This document shows, piece after piece, positions 43,342 through 53,716 of a DNA stretch of 64,000 nucleotides. The DNA is from Microdochium bolleyi (taxonomy: Eukaryota > Ascomycota > Sordariomycetes > Xylariales > Microdochiaceae), in contig KQ964246.1 of assembly GCA_001566295.1 (NCBI GenBank), positions 2,542,001-2,606,000 of the forward strand, written 5' to 3'. A program made the position numbers and the translations under genes. Below the pieces are notes generated by a model. That model worked only from the letters and a program-made list of their open reading frames with translations. It was not told the origin of the DNA and searched no databases. Position 1 is the first letter of the stretch; the number at the start of each line of letters is the position of its first letter.

Positions 43342-45238
43342 TCAGAATGCTTCGTCCATGCTGTCCTGGACCGATCGGCGGAGCTTCCTGCTATAAACCT
43401 TTCGGTCGGCGGCATCACCCCAGTAGAGCTTGTGTGCCTCCATGTGCACAAGAGTGCGAGGGTCGTATGGCGGCGATTCCTCCTCGAGGGCATCGACGAT
43501 GGCATCGATGTGTTGCCTAACATCTTCCCGGCGACTGCTGTTCGGGAAGTAGCAAGGTGTGCCATCTTTGCCGACTCGGTGGTGGAAGATTTTGGTCTCG
43601 TACCGCACTCTAGGTTGCTCTTCCGGGAAGCGGGGGCTGAAGGTCAACCTGACGCGGAACATTCCACCGTCGAGGTTCGTCATAGGACGCCCAAAGAAGG
43701 TCAAGATCCAAACGAATGGGTTGCCATCTTCCAGCTCGACGTTACGAGGGATGCCACTTTGCTTGAACGACTCTTGAATCTGCTCGAATTGGCGGGCAAG
43801 GTTGATGCCGACGGTGCTCTCAAGGTTCTTGAGCTCCTTGCCCTCATTGGCCCAAAGCAGAACCTCATCGTCAAGGGCAGCTTTGATTGCACGCAGGCGA
43901 GTCTCCAGGGAGGAGTAGTTGAACTCACCCTCCATTGAATTGGAGCCCGCCTCGAAAGGCATGCGAACGAATTGTGTTTTGTCTGGAGATTCTACGCGGG
44001 CATTTTTGATGGCCTCGAGATATGACTCGTAATGCCAGAGGAACCTTTGCTTGATGAGGTCTCTGAATGGATCCCATGGGACTTGCGACTCGTCTTCAAC
44101 ATTGTCCATGAGGTCGAGGGAATACGCAGCACGCTCGCGGACCGTGATCCGTTTTGCACCAGGTTCCGGAATGCCGAGGAGCTCTTCCAGCCGCCTGATG
44201 ACGGTGATCCGTAGGGTCTCGTGTCGAATCTTTGGCGGCGTTAGCATCTTTGAACCACCTAGGATGGAGAGCACAACATACCTTCCTGACATAGTCTCTC
44301 TGGTTGTCCTTATCGGACTTCTCCTTGGCATCTTCGAAGCCGGGCTCATTCTCGTAGGGATTTGAGGACATGAGGCTCTGTATAGACAACAGTATCGACT
44401 CGAGGCCTTGCGCAGCTGACCACTCCTCGCCTCTCTCACCTCTCCACGTGCTATGTGGTGCAGTCTTGTCAATGATTAAGCACAGTGAGAATAGTCGATT
44501 TTCAAACTTACCCGAGGATCGACCTGGATTCCGCGAGTGGCACAGTATTAGTTCTTGCGCAGACAATTTACGAAGAGGGGCGCATGGGTACTCACAAGCA
44601 GACCTTGCCACAAGAGTAGATGTTGGGATTAAAACGACATCGTCCTCTATTTGTCGTTATCGACGTCACAGATGGGGACTTGCGCGGGTACTCTAATACA
44701 TGTCAGTGTCTACCGGGCCAAGCTTGCGTCGCTTAGTGACCACCATTGCTGTCATGCAGCTGGATAAAACGACTTACCCTTGTGAAACTTGATCGCGAAC
44801 TACAGGCAATCAATGTTATCAGATAGAGATCGAAGTAGAGGAACAAGTCGTAAGCACGACCTGGTAGTCACGAACTTACCTCAAAGAAGCCAAACTCATA
44901 GGGGCTGTCATGCGGGCCTATGATGAGCGCCCTGACATTGCGGACGTCTGAGTCTTTGAAGCCAACGGCCAAAGCTGCCAGAATAAACATGTAAGTGGGC
45001 GTCAAGTCAAGGGGCGAGTGTTGCTCGCGACTGCAGCAAAACCTACACAAGTCGGAGCTCTTCTGCAAGTCGCCAATCTCCTATTGATGAGGCCAGAGTC
45101 AGTAATTAAGCCAGGTTTGGTTCAGTGATGGATGCGGCAGCTCGACACGCGCACGGTGGACGATGCTGCGAGGGCCGGCGTGTCCGCTATGGGTGGCGCA
45201 ATTACCTTGGTGATGCGGAAGATGGAGTGGTCTGCCAT
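43342..45238 (-). CDS. Ubiquitin-conjugating enzyme (UBE2Z-like) with a second UBC-type domain
   Basis: A probable E2. There are eight exons on the minus strand: 45238-45206, 45080-45047, 44974-44880, 44799-44778, 44692-44596, 44523-44512, 44450-44282 and 44229-43342. All introns are GT-AG and every phase closes, giving 449 aa. UBC domain 1 (about 1-150) shows VRNVRALIIGPHDSPYEFGFFE, split by an intron after FFE, then RCRFNPNIYSCGKVCLSILGT with catalytic Cys93, and WRGERGEEWSAAQGLESIL. That insert and SIQSLMSSNPYENEPGFE match UBE2Z-type E2s. Exon 6 is only 12 nt and encodes SIL plus parts of the flanking codons, right after the active site. Residues about 300-425 form a second UBC-like unit (TNLDGGMFRVRLTFSPRFP, TKIFHHRVGKDGTPCYFP) with Cys380 near the catalytic position. 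The linker is helical. It is divergent from ERG26. Confidence 0.88.
44512..44523 (-). other. 12-nt microexon of the tandem-UBC E2 gene
   Basis: The 12 bases are GTCGATCCTCGG, flanked by a CAG acceptor and a GTAAGT donor. In phase 2 they complete Leu94 and encode SILG, directly after catalytic Cys93. Without them the canonical CLSILGTW motif cannot be formed, which is the main evidence. Skipping keeps the frame and removes four residues. Confidence 0.85.
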
Positions 45239-46610
45239 GACGCCGAGGGAGCAGTCGAGGCTGTATGGTGTAGGCAGTCTCGCCGCCAGGCCACCTTGGA
45301 GTCGATCACACTGGACTCTTGTCGTCACCGTACTGTCGCTGTCCACAAGCGATTGCACAAGTTTTGCAGTGGGAGTAGAAAAAAGCAAGCAGGCTGAAGA
45401 CGTGAATTGGTGGTTCGGCGTTGGTCACGTAGCACTGCTGAGGCTGGGCGGACGGTGGCTGCCGACGGGGTGCAAGAGTTGGATGCAGGGAAGGCGTGCC
45501 CAGCTTATAAGTGCTCAGGTGTGCTCCTTCACAGTGTCGGATGCGTGAATGTCCGGAGCAAGGCTGATGCCTCAAGGCTCTGGCTGCCTGCTGGAGGGCA
45601 CCTGAGGTCCCACAGCTGATTGCTCGTCGGTGGCACCTGGACCTGCTTGGCGTACCTTGGGTATCCTAGGGTATCGTGACGGCGGGGTACGAAACCAGCT
45701 GAGGCAGAAGAGAAGGCGGCTGGATCGTCGAGACCCCGAGGAGGCCCGGTAGGCACTGGTGATGGCGGTTATGCAGTGATGGCGGCAGGAGGGTGAAGTT
45801 GAGTTGGAGCTGGGATGGGCGGAGCAACGATTGATTGTTGGAGACTGGGCTTGCTTTCATGGCGGGGGTTGCATGAGAACGGACATCTTCCCACACGCAA
45901 CAATCGTCTGGACGATCGGACACGAGGCTACCGTGCTCCCTAGATAATCCCGTTACCAGCACCGCCTTTCCTTCCCTCCTTCAGGCCTCGGGATATGCAA
46001 GATATGTGCCTAAGGTTGGCACTGATGGGCTGCACTGCAGCGCCAGCCTCGACATTCACGCCCTGCACTGCGGGACAAGGCTGTGCCTCTTCGGTCGTGT
46101 GCTGCCTGCCCCACCTCTGACCCTCTGCTCCGCTTTCGTGGTGTTTCGTTTCGAGCAGCCACCAGTCTGGCTCGCATGGATGGGCTTCGCCTTGAATCAC
46201 ATGTGTTTGCTCGTATCATGGTTGCTGTCTGGGAGAGGACGAGGCGTGCTGCGGTCTATACTGCGACCGTCCATGGGCAGAAGGAAAAGAACATCGGAAT
46301 ACCTGGGTACCCTGAGAGCTCCAACATCGCCCACGCCCAGACAAGACCCCCCTCAACGCCATGCCCCTTCGGTGTGCCTGGGCGCATCTGACATCCCGCC
46401 GTTCCGCCCCCCATGCCTGCCCAAGCCCACCCCGGTCCCCTTTGGGGTCTCCGCCGCTTAATTTCTCCAGGATTGCCTGTTCCAGACGCCGCCCTCTCTC
46501 CTTTCGCGGGCGGGTTGAAAGGCACCCTGAGGTAGTGATACGTGGACCTCCATCCCCGACACAGACGACACCATCCACCTCCCAATTCCACTGCTCCAGA
46601 CACAGCAGCC
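45239..46610. promoter_or_regulatory. Divergent intergenic region, E2 / ERG26
   Basis: About 1.4 kb between two start codons. The ERG26-proximal 250 bp are C-rich, as in an unstructured fungal leader. I could not identify a sterol-response element with confidence. ORFs here lack signatures. Confidence 0.4.
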
Positions 46611-47744
46611 ATGGCGTCGTCCTCCGACAAGCTCGTCCTCGGCCGCGTCCTCGTCATTGGCGGCTGCGGCTTCCTCGGCCACCACGTCGTCAACCTCGTC
46701 CTGCGCGATTGGCAGTCATCCTTCCTCGCCGTCGTCGACCTCCGCTGCCAGCGCAACCGCCGCCCGCCCTCTGACGGCGTCGAGTACGTTGAAGCCGACA
46801 TCACCGACGCCGACAACCTCGCAAAGGTCTTTGCCCGCCTCAAGCCCGACGTTGTCATCCACACCGCCTCCCCGCCCGCCCAGGGCTCCTCCGCCGTCTC
46901 CGATGCCCTCTTCAAGAAGGTCAACGTCGACGGCACCCGCGCCGTCATCGCTGCCTGTCAGCAGGCCGGCGTCCAGGCCCTCGTCTATACCTCCTCCGCA
47001 AGCATCCTGTCCGACAACACCAGCGACCTCATCAACGCCGACGAGGAATACCCCGTGATCCGCGGCAAGCTGCAGACAGAGTACTACTCCGAGACCAAGG
47101 CCGAGGCCGAGGAGCTCGTCCTCGCCGCCAACCGCGCCGCAGCCGCACCAAAGCTCCTCACATCCTCCATCCGGCCCTCGGGCATCTTCGGCGAGGGCGA
47201 CGTGCAGCTCGTTTACCACACCGTCCAGATCTACAAGACCAACAAGGACAACGTGCAGGTCGGCGACAACGGCAACCTCTTCGACTTCACATACGTCGAG
47301 AACGTCGCGCACGCGCACCTCCTCGCCGCACGCGCCCTGCTCATCACCGCCAAGCAGACCTCGATACCGCTCGACCACGAGCGCGTCGATGGCGAGGCGT
47401 TCCTCGTGACTAATGGCTCGCCCGTCTACTTCTGGGACATGATGCGCGCGATCTGGCGCGCCGCGGGCTCCCCGCGGAGCACGTCGCACGTGTGGAAGCT
47501 GCCCCGCGACGTGGGCCTGCTGCTGGGCTTCCTCAGCGAGGTCGCGTTCGGCATCATGCGCAAGCCCCCGACATTCAACCGCCAGCGCATCATCTACAGC
47601 ACTATGACGCGGTACTACGACATCACAAAGGCCCGCACAAGGCTCGGGTACGAGCCCCTTGTCACGCTCACCGAGGGCGTGCAGAGGGCCGTCAAGTGGA
47701 CCCTCGAGAATGACGAGCGGATGAAAGCCCCCGTCAAGGCCTGA
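46611..47744 (+). CDS. erg26: Sterol-4-alpha-carboxylate 3-dehydrogenase, decarboxylating (ERG26)
   Basis: An NAD(P)-dependent 3-beta-hydroxysteroid dehydrogenase of the ER C-4 demethylation complex (with ERG25, ERG27, ERG28) in ergosterol synthesis. It is a single exon of 377 aa, starting at 46611 (AGCCATGGCG), which places the Rossmann strand LGRVLVIGGCGFLGHHVV at residues 9-26. The catalytic YxxxK appears as YYSETK, with the upstream YTSSAS serine. RPSGIFGEGD, DFTYVENVAHAHLLAA and FLVTNGSPVYFWDMM are typical of ERG26. The C-terminus has TRYYDITKARTRLGYEPLVTL. An in-frame upstream ATG would add 23 residues of C-rich leader and is not preferred. Long antisense and +1-frame ORFs are GC shadows. 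Confidence 0.92.
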   Translation: MASSSDKLVLGRVLVIGGCGFLGHHVVNLVLRDWQSSFLAVVDLRCQRNRRPPSDGVEYVEADITDADNLAKVFARLKPDVVIHTASPPAQGSSAVSDALFKKVNVDGTRAVIAACQQAGVQALVYTSSASILSDNTSDLINADEEYPVIRGKLQTEYYSETKAEAEELVLAANRAAAAPKLLTSSIRPSGIFGEGDVQLVYHTVQIYKTNKDNVQVGDNGNLFDFTYVENVAHAHLLAARALLITAKQTSIPLDHERVDGEAFLVTNGSPVYFWDMMRAIWRAAGSPRSTSHVWKLPRDVGLLLGFLSEVAFGIMRKPPTFNRQRIIYSTMTRYYDITKARTRLGYEPLVTLTEGVQRAVKWTLENDERMKAPVKA

Positions 47745-48468
47745 GTCATGGAGCTAGGAAGGGTTGGGAGCCGCAGTTGATGCTACGACGACGAGCACAA
47801 CGATGTCCTGAGGGGTAGGAACACGGAAGATCCTGGCGAGTGTCACGACTACTTTTAATCGAACTTGCATTGAGATGGCGGGTTGCTATTATGTATTGAA
47901 AAGTGTCATGATGGGGTGCACAGGATCGTATATCGGGATATGGACGCATGTTGGACATATTTATAATTTTATTCCATCCTCTTCAATTCTAGTCACGAGG
48001 ATAATGCTGGCCGTAAGTCGGTACATGCGCCAGCAAGAAGATGCAATGTCAATCTTGGCGCCCGTTTTGACATGACGTCTGGTCCTCTGCTCTCCCAATA
48101 TCTAGTGCATAGATTCGGTGAAGAGCAGGAGCAAGTGAATTCGTGTCCTCCTAAATCAGCAACTGTATTCTCAGCTCCGACTTCCTTGCCCTCTGTTGTA
48201 AAAAAGGGCGGCAATGCTACGACGAGCCATTTGGGCGTTTCCGTGCACTTTGCTTGGCCACGACTTCGTCGTTATCATTGGCTTCATCCGCATGTTCGTC
48301 ATGGTCGTCGTTGCCCTGCTCGAACCCGCGAGCCCATCCGGCGTTTCGTACCGCACTCCTCCTTAGCGACTCGACCGTGCCCGCTTTCTTCCTTTGGGCT
48401 CTACCCGTCGCCTTCGCCCTCTGCTTCGCGTTCGTGCCCTTTCTACCAGACAACCTCACGCTGCGACC
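47745..48468. other. Convergent intergenic region after ERG26
   Basis: These 724 bp lie between stop codons. An AT-rich stretch with ATATTTATAATTTTATTCC at about 47957 is a plausible 3'-end context. ORFs on both strands overlap and carry no recognisable domain. Confidence 0.4.
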
Positions 48469-49629
48469 CTAGCGCTTCTGTGCAGTAGCAGCCGTGGGGG
48501 CGACTTCTCCTTGCTGCTGTTGCGCTTGGTGCTGCTGCGAAGTGCTTGCTATCGCCGTGCTACTACCGCCCCTCTTCTGCGATACCAGCTTGTCCTTGCC
48601 CGGCGTGTACGGGGCGGCGATGCCAACCAGCTTATCCTGCCTGTTGAATATGCCAGATGAGATGGTACTGCTGGCACCGGTACCAGCGCCACTGGGAGCA
48701 GCGCTGCTGAAGGTGAAGTCGAATGTGCCACCAGCTTGCATGACAGCTGGGCTGCCCTGAGTTGGTGCGCGGACTTGTTCCTGGTGTATGCGATCCAGCG
48801 AGTCCCCCACAACTGCATACTGCGCCCAGTTGATTGCTGGCATGCGAACTACGTTCTGCGGCTTTGGTAGCTTATGCCACGGTTTCGGAGCCTGCTGGTC
48901 TGTTGGCGTTCTATTGGTACCAGTCGACGTTGATTTCCTGCTATTAGGCTGTTTCGAGGACTTTGAAGTGGCAGAATCTGCATTGCTGGCCTTGCAAAGA
49001 TTCATGTCGACGTCTCCATCGTCGTCATCACTGTCGCTATCGCTGCTGTCTCCGTCTTGCCCCCCTCCAGTGAAGAGCCCATCGCCTTCATAGCCGATCT
49101 TGCGATTGTCGAGATCTGCAAGAAAGGCTGCGGGGTCCTCTAAAGCAGCCTCCTTCGCCCTGCTGAGTACCACCATGTCTGCTGCCGCCTTGCGTCTCTG
49201 CATCTGCAGGATAGATATGGCGCTCTGCAACGCGAGTACGTCCGGATTGCTCGCAAAGTCTATCGGCTCCGGCTGCGGTGGCTCTACCGTGGTCTGAGGC
49301 AGCTGCTCGAGGTGTGTGTACTCGGGTCTCGGCGGCAGCTCGCTCGCACGGAGCGGGGGCGTTATTGGGCTGTAGGGTGGTCTCTGGGGCGATTCGGAGC
49401 GCCTTGAGGCCGATGGGACCGACTGTGCATTGTGCTGTGTTGCGTTCACGTCTGGTAGAGGAGACCGTGTGGAAGTGTTGCTGTCTGTTGGAACAGATGT
49501 ACTTGCTGGAGCTGCCTGACTACTTGATGGATCTTGATGCTCTACGGGCTTGTCATCTTGGTGAGATGGCGGCCCTATGGCTGGACTTCCCGCAGTCGCA
49601 ACATTGGTGTCTATCGTCAGGCCTGGCAT
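48469..49629 (-). CDS. Hypothetical low-complexity protein, 386 aa
   Basis: A single-exon ORF that I do not recognise. The start at 49629 (MPGLTIDTNVATAGS) is preferred over an in-frame ATG 13 codons upstream (49668), whose extra residues look like leader. The first 130 residues are Pro/Ser/Thr-rich (PPYSPITPPLR). Residues about 125-190 are ordered and helical (DFASNPDVLALQSAISILQM, RRKAAADMVVLSRAKEAAL). An acidic run (SDSDSDDDDGDVDM) follows. A second ordered patch is WHKLPKPQNVVRMPAINW and VVGDSLDRIHQEQ. The C-terminus is Gln/Ser/Thr-rich. The two ordered patches amid disorder suggest a real nuclear or adaptor protein, but no function can be assigned. Confidence 0.65.
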   Translation of the reverse strand: MPGLTIDTNVATAGSPAIGPPSHQDDKPVEHQDPSSSQAAPASTSVPTDSNTSTRSPLPDVNATQHNAQSVPSASRRSESPQRPPYSPITPPLRASELPPRPEYTHLEQLPQTTVEPPQPEPIDFASNPDVLALQSAISILQMQRRKAAADMVVLSRAKEAALEDPAAFLADLDNRKIGYEGDGLFTGGGQDGDSSDSDSDDDDGDVDMNLCKASNADSATSKSSKQPNSRKSTSTGTNRTPTDQQAPKPWHKLPKPQNVVRMPAINWAQYAVVGDSLDRIHQEQVRAPTQGSPAVMQAGGTFDFTFSSAAPSGAGTGASSTISSGIFNRQDKLVGIAAPYTPGKDKLVSQKRGGSSTAIASTSQQHQAQQQQGEVAPTAATAQKR

Positions 49630-52578
49630 TCTTCTAGGTGACTTTGAATTCAGTAGGACGCAGCACACTGGGTGGCGCCCGCTTCTCGAGACAGATAGCA
49701 GTGTCTACCGCGTTCGTATCAACAATCTTGGTCGCTCTCTCACAGCGATCGAAGATAGCCTGAGTCAGTTTCTTCACGGTTGGTGATCTGACAGTCTTGC
49801 GGGGTTATATGTCGACCGAAGCCCTCAAGGCTCCGAATTGTCCACGGGTGTCGTTGATTGATTCGGATCCAGAATCCACCGGAGCAATGAAGCTGTGGAG
49901 TTGTCCGTAGCGAAGGACAATGCAGGTCAGCTTAGTAATGCAGCTTCCAATTTGGGACATCTTAGCACCGCAAACTCCGTGAGTGCTGTATCCGTACCTT
50001 CGTCCTTCCCCATTATTCCAGTGCCTGGGCTGCAAGCACTTTCATGGATGGCACACGCGCGCTACCTCCCCTACCTTAAGTTGGTAGAGTCCAGCGTTCG
50101 CTGTGTGCATCACAAGACTTTGCATCATCCGGCATCCAGCTGCCATTGATGCAGGTCGCGAATTGAGGTTACACGATCTACAATGACGAACAACAACGCG
50201 ACGAAGGCTGTCAGTGCCAATGGCGTATTCGAGGACCAGTCATTATGCCGTCTTCGCGTCAACAGCTGATTTAGGGGGCTCGGTCTGTTTATGGGAGCGC
50301 ACGATACAGGCCGCTATGGTTAGCTGCGTCGTCGGCCATCCTGTGATGCAAGCAGCATCATGAACTCAGGACTCGGAGCGGACCACTGCAGCCATCCTTG
50401 TGCCATACAAATAACGAGGCCGGGAATCATGCAGAGCCTGCCTTCGGCGCAGACCTGCGGCCGGACTGCGGTTCCAGCCGACGGTTCCGTACACCGTACG
50501 TGTATTTTCAAGACAGTGGGCGCAAGCCACTAATGTCTCATAGCGCACAGCACAAATATCGAAATGTGCGAGCTTTTTCTCGACCATCGCTTGTTCCAAT
50601 CATGCCTATCCGTATGTGCGTAGGAGCCAGCGCAAGTTCACCAGTCGACATTATTCTCAAAGGTCATGTGGGCGAAGCTTGACGGTCAAGATCGCCGGGT
50701 GCGAAGTCTATCATTTCCTTTGCAGGGTCCTGGGGTACCGAGTGCACCCATTTCAAAGTGCCGAGGGTTGCAGCAAGTCATGGATAAACCTTTTTTTACT
50801 TCAGGAAGGGAGATCTGTGTACGTGTCCATGGGCCGAGCGAATGGCAAACCCCATCACAGGCGGCTGGTGGCGCTCACCTGGACGCGCGAGCCGCCTCGC
50901 CGGGAGATTGGCATGCGACGTCGTGCTAGTTCAGGTGGGATTGCGACTTGTCAACGAGAGTTTCCCTGCTCGCTGCCGGTTGTGTCGTGGCCAGTCTCGG
51001 CACTCGAGGCTCCCATGACTGAGCAACCGAGTGCTGGGACATGACCACTGGTTCTCGGGCTCATGGAAGGCACAAGGTTGTCGTGACAATCACGGTCGCC
51101 ATTTGACTCAGCCTGGGGTGGCCCGGGACCATTCCGTACGCCACGCGAGGACGGAAATGGAAACTGACGGGTTGAGGACAATCAATAACCTGTCAGCAGG
51201 CGCAGGTCTCTACGCAGTTCCTGCGTGCTCATTGGTGCTTGTTGCTTTGTCTTGCAATGTCTCAGAACGGGTCCAGCGCAGGTCTCACCATCACGACCTT
51301 TGCTTGTGGTAGCCGGGCGACCCAGGCTGGTGGCTCAACCTCACGGGCGTCCGGCGTGCGACAAGTGCGAAGCTTGCTCTCACAAGAGTCTAATTGTCCG
51401 AAGCCGGGCTCGGCCAGGTCGGCCAGATGGCACACTCGGGCCCTGCGTGCTAGCTCGGTCCTTGCAGGAAGGCGTGTGTTCACATGCAGGCTTGCTTCCA
51501 CATTGCGGCCTGTCTCGCCTGTACAGCTCAGCTACCTACCACCTACATGACATTGCACGCAGGTCCAGCCTCGACTTGTCGGTTTTGCGCGTGGGCCAGC
51601 CCGATGGGTGGTCGAGGGCGGTCGAGGGCTCTCTGGCAGAGTTGGTGGCGGCAGCGTGGGCTTCTTCCCGCCGGCATCAGCCCAACTCTATTGCCTCGCT
51701 CATCCCCGTCCAGACACTGCGACTCGCTCTCTCACAAGCGTCTCCACGCTCTTCATTCCTCGCCCTTGGTACCCCACCAGGGCATTTACGTCCTGTCCTC
51801 GGCCGTTCCAGCCCTTCCGCAGAAAGTCCAGAGTCTCGGAGGGTCACCAGGTCATGTTGAATCTCTACTGCTCTACAACAGCCTAGAAAGAAGTTGACTC
51901 CCTCATCCCAGACACGGAACGAAGACCATCCAATCTTCTTCCTCGACAGTCCTCTTCTATTGCAACAGGCCGGCCGACGTTCAGCTTCGCCATCACAACA
52001 CGCTAAACTCTAAAGACGGCAGAAGACGGCACGCTCATTTGCTGGCTTGTTCGGGCATCGGCTCGTGGTCATTTCGTGGGTAACCGCCCGAGCCCGCCCG
52101 CCGTTGGGAACGCCGTCGTCCCTAGCTCGCCACTCATCAGTGCTGATCTGCACAGATCAGCCCATCTTTGCGCTGTTCCCACCCTTGCCCAGCACCTGCA
52201 AGGTGCAGACCACCCCTCGAAGAAAGCCAACGACGAAAAGCCGACAGTATTCGTGAGAACTCGCAAGCCCTCGTTCTCGCATTTCGTTCAATGCCACTAT
52301 CATTCACATCCTCTTCTCGATAACGCCGTCTTGGGCACGGCAACTTCTCAGGCATTCTCTCTAGATCACGCTACTCCGGTCCTGTCGTGACACGGAAATT
52401 TGTCGGAACGAACACACGGCACGGCATAGTCTCAACAAAGCGAGATTGGCCCATCGACGGGACAGCCTGGGTCTGTCCATAACAGCGGCAGACGTCCCCT
52501 TTCATCAGTACGGAGCGCTACCAAAGTTGTTATCCCTCGCACGGAACTCTGGCGTTGATGACAGTAGCTCCTCGAAAC
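49630..52578. other. 2.9-kb divergent gene-free interval
   Basis: It lies between the starts of two unknown genes. ORFs such as 51225-51860 have skewed composition, overlap others and show no domain. The pyrimidine-rich sequence from about 51880 to 52440 looks like leader of the downstream gene. No repeats or RNA genes were recognised. Confidence 0.4.
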
Positions 52579-53619
52579 ATGTCGCTGTTCCAGTCTCTCG
52601 ACGAGTCCTTGCAGCGGACCGAGGATACTTGCGATCTCCAGTGTTCAAACAAGCAGTCACAGAAGCACGAAACACCCCGCAACTTTCCATACCCGGCCGC
52701 TTCTGCCAAGCCCGCTTCACAAGCTCCGCCAATGCAAACACCAAGAACGCCATGGCTTCACTTAGATACGGGAGCTTCTACAAGGCAGACGGAAGAGGAC
52801 CACGAAGCACCACTGAAGCCTGTATATTTGGCGTATTTGTCACTCGTCGAGGCTCCTGACTCAGCCGTGTCTGACGAGGAAGAGGCCAAACCGTGTCGGG
52901 CTGCCAGAACTGCCACCAGGTCCGATCCTATCATCGAGGAAGCCGAAGAAGAGCAGAAAGTCGAGAGTCCCAATGTCACTACGACGACAGTGACTTGTGC
53001 CTCACCGGCCACGGCGCATTTCGATAGGCCTGCCGAACTCGACCTCGACAAGAATACAGACACGACACATCTTGACGACGACCCATACTCCAGTCCTGAA
53101 AAGAGTCCGACATCGCCGTCCTTCAACAGCCACAGGTTCTCATTTCGACGCAAATCGATGACTCACAGCAGCCATGATGGCTCTGCCAGAAGCTCGGCCG
53201 ATGGAGGCAGCGTGTATACCATGCAGACATCAAGGTCTACCAAGAGAGGCTCGAAGGAGGGCAAGAGCGGATGGCTCTCTCAAATCAAGGAGTGGACAAG
53301 CGTAGCCGAGCCGTCCAGCCAGGCATTCAAGAACCACAAGGCGGAGACTTTTAGCAGGGCTGGTATCGCGCAGGACGACCCGCGCGCTCGGGCGAAGCTG
53401 AACCTGCCCACGAGCACCCTTCCCCCAGAGGCCATTAAGCCTGCAGGACGGTCCCTGAAGCCCGAGGAGGTTATGAAGCGACAGGCTGGGGAGGCCAAGG
53501 AGAAGCGCTGGTCCACGTCTCTGTCGGCAGGCAGACTATCGCACACTTCGCGTTCCTCCAGCATAAGCGGGTACTCGTCTCGCAGCAGTCTGGGGAGTAG
53601 TTCGACAAGTAAGACGTAG
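52579..53619 (+). CDS. Hypothetical Ser-rich protein with conserved WLSQ-type C-terminal block, 346 aa
   Basis: A single exon. The start is uncertain: MSLFQSLDESLQ at 52579 looks natural, but an in-frame ATG at 52555 adds eight residues. The first two thirds are disordered and Ser/Thr/Pro/Glu-rich, with acidic runs (IIEEAEEEQKVE) and several Ser-Pro sites. Residues about 230-300 form the only ordered part: SGWLSQIKEWTSVAEPSSQAF, then FSRAGIAQDDPRARAKLNLP and LPPEAIKPAGRSLKPEEVMK. I associate this pattern with an uncharacterised ascomycete family, from memory only. The C-terminus is a Ser-rich tail. No signal peptide or membrane segment is visible. The function is unknown. Confidence 0.65.
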   Translation: MSLFQSLDESLQRTEDTCDLQCSNKQSQKHETPRNFPYPAASAKPASQAPPMQTPRTPWLHLDTGASTRQTEEDHEAPLKPVYLAYLSLVEAPDSAVSDEEEAKPCRAARTATRSDPIIEEAEEEQKVESPNVTTTTVTCASPATAHFDRPAELDLDKNTDTTHLDDDPYSSPEKSPTSPSFNSHRFSFRRKSMTHSSHDGSARSSADGGSVYTMQTSRSTKRGSKEGKSGWLSQIKEWTSVAEPSSQAFKNHKAETFSRAGIAQDDPRARAKLNLPTSTLPPEAIKPAGRSLKPEEVMKRQAGEAKEKRWSTSLSAGRLSHTSRSSSISGYSSRSSLGSSSTSKT

Positions 53620-53690
53620 ACGCGTCTCGCGAGTATGAATGCGGGGAAGGAGGAATGACGGCAGTAATAGGTCACGGCCGATCATGGCAC

Positions 53691-53716
53691 TTTTTTTTTT
53701 TTTTTTTTTTTTTTTT
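53691..53716. repeat. T26 homopolymer
   Basis: Twenty-six Ts about 70 bp after the stop codon of the upstream gene. The exact length is unreliable in assemblies. Confidence 0.9.

Noticed and set aside
46716..47489. 257-aa minus-strand ORF
   Set aside because: Antisense of ERG26; Gly/Val/Asp-rich shadow.
51225..51860. 211-aa plus-strand ORF
   Set aside because: Overlaps two other comparable ORFs; skewed composition and no recognisable domain.
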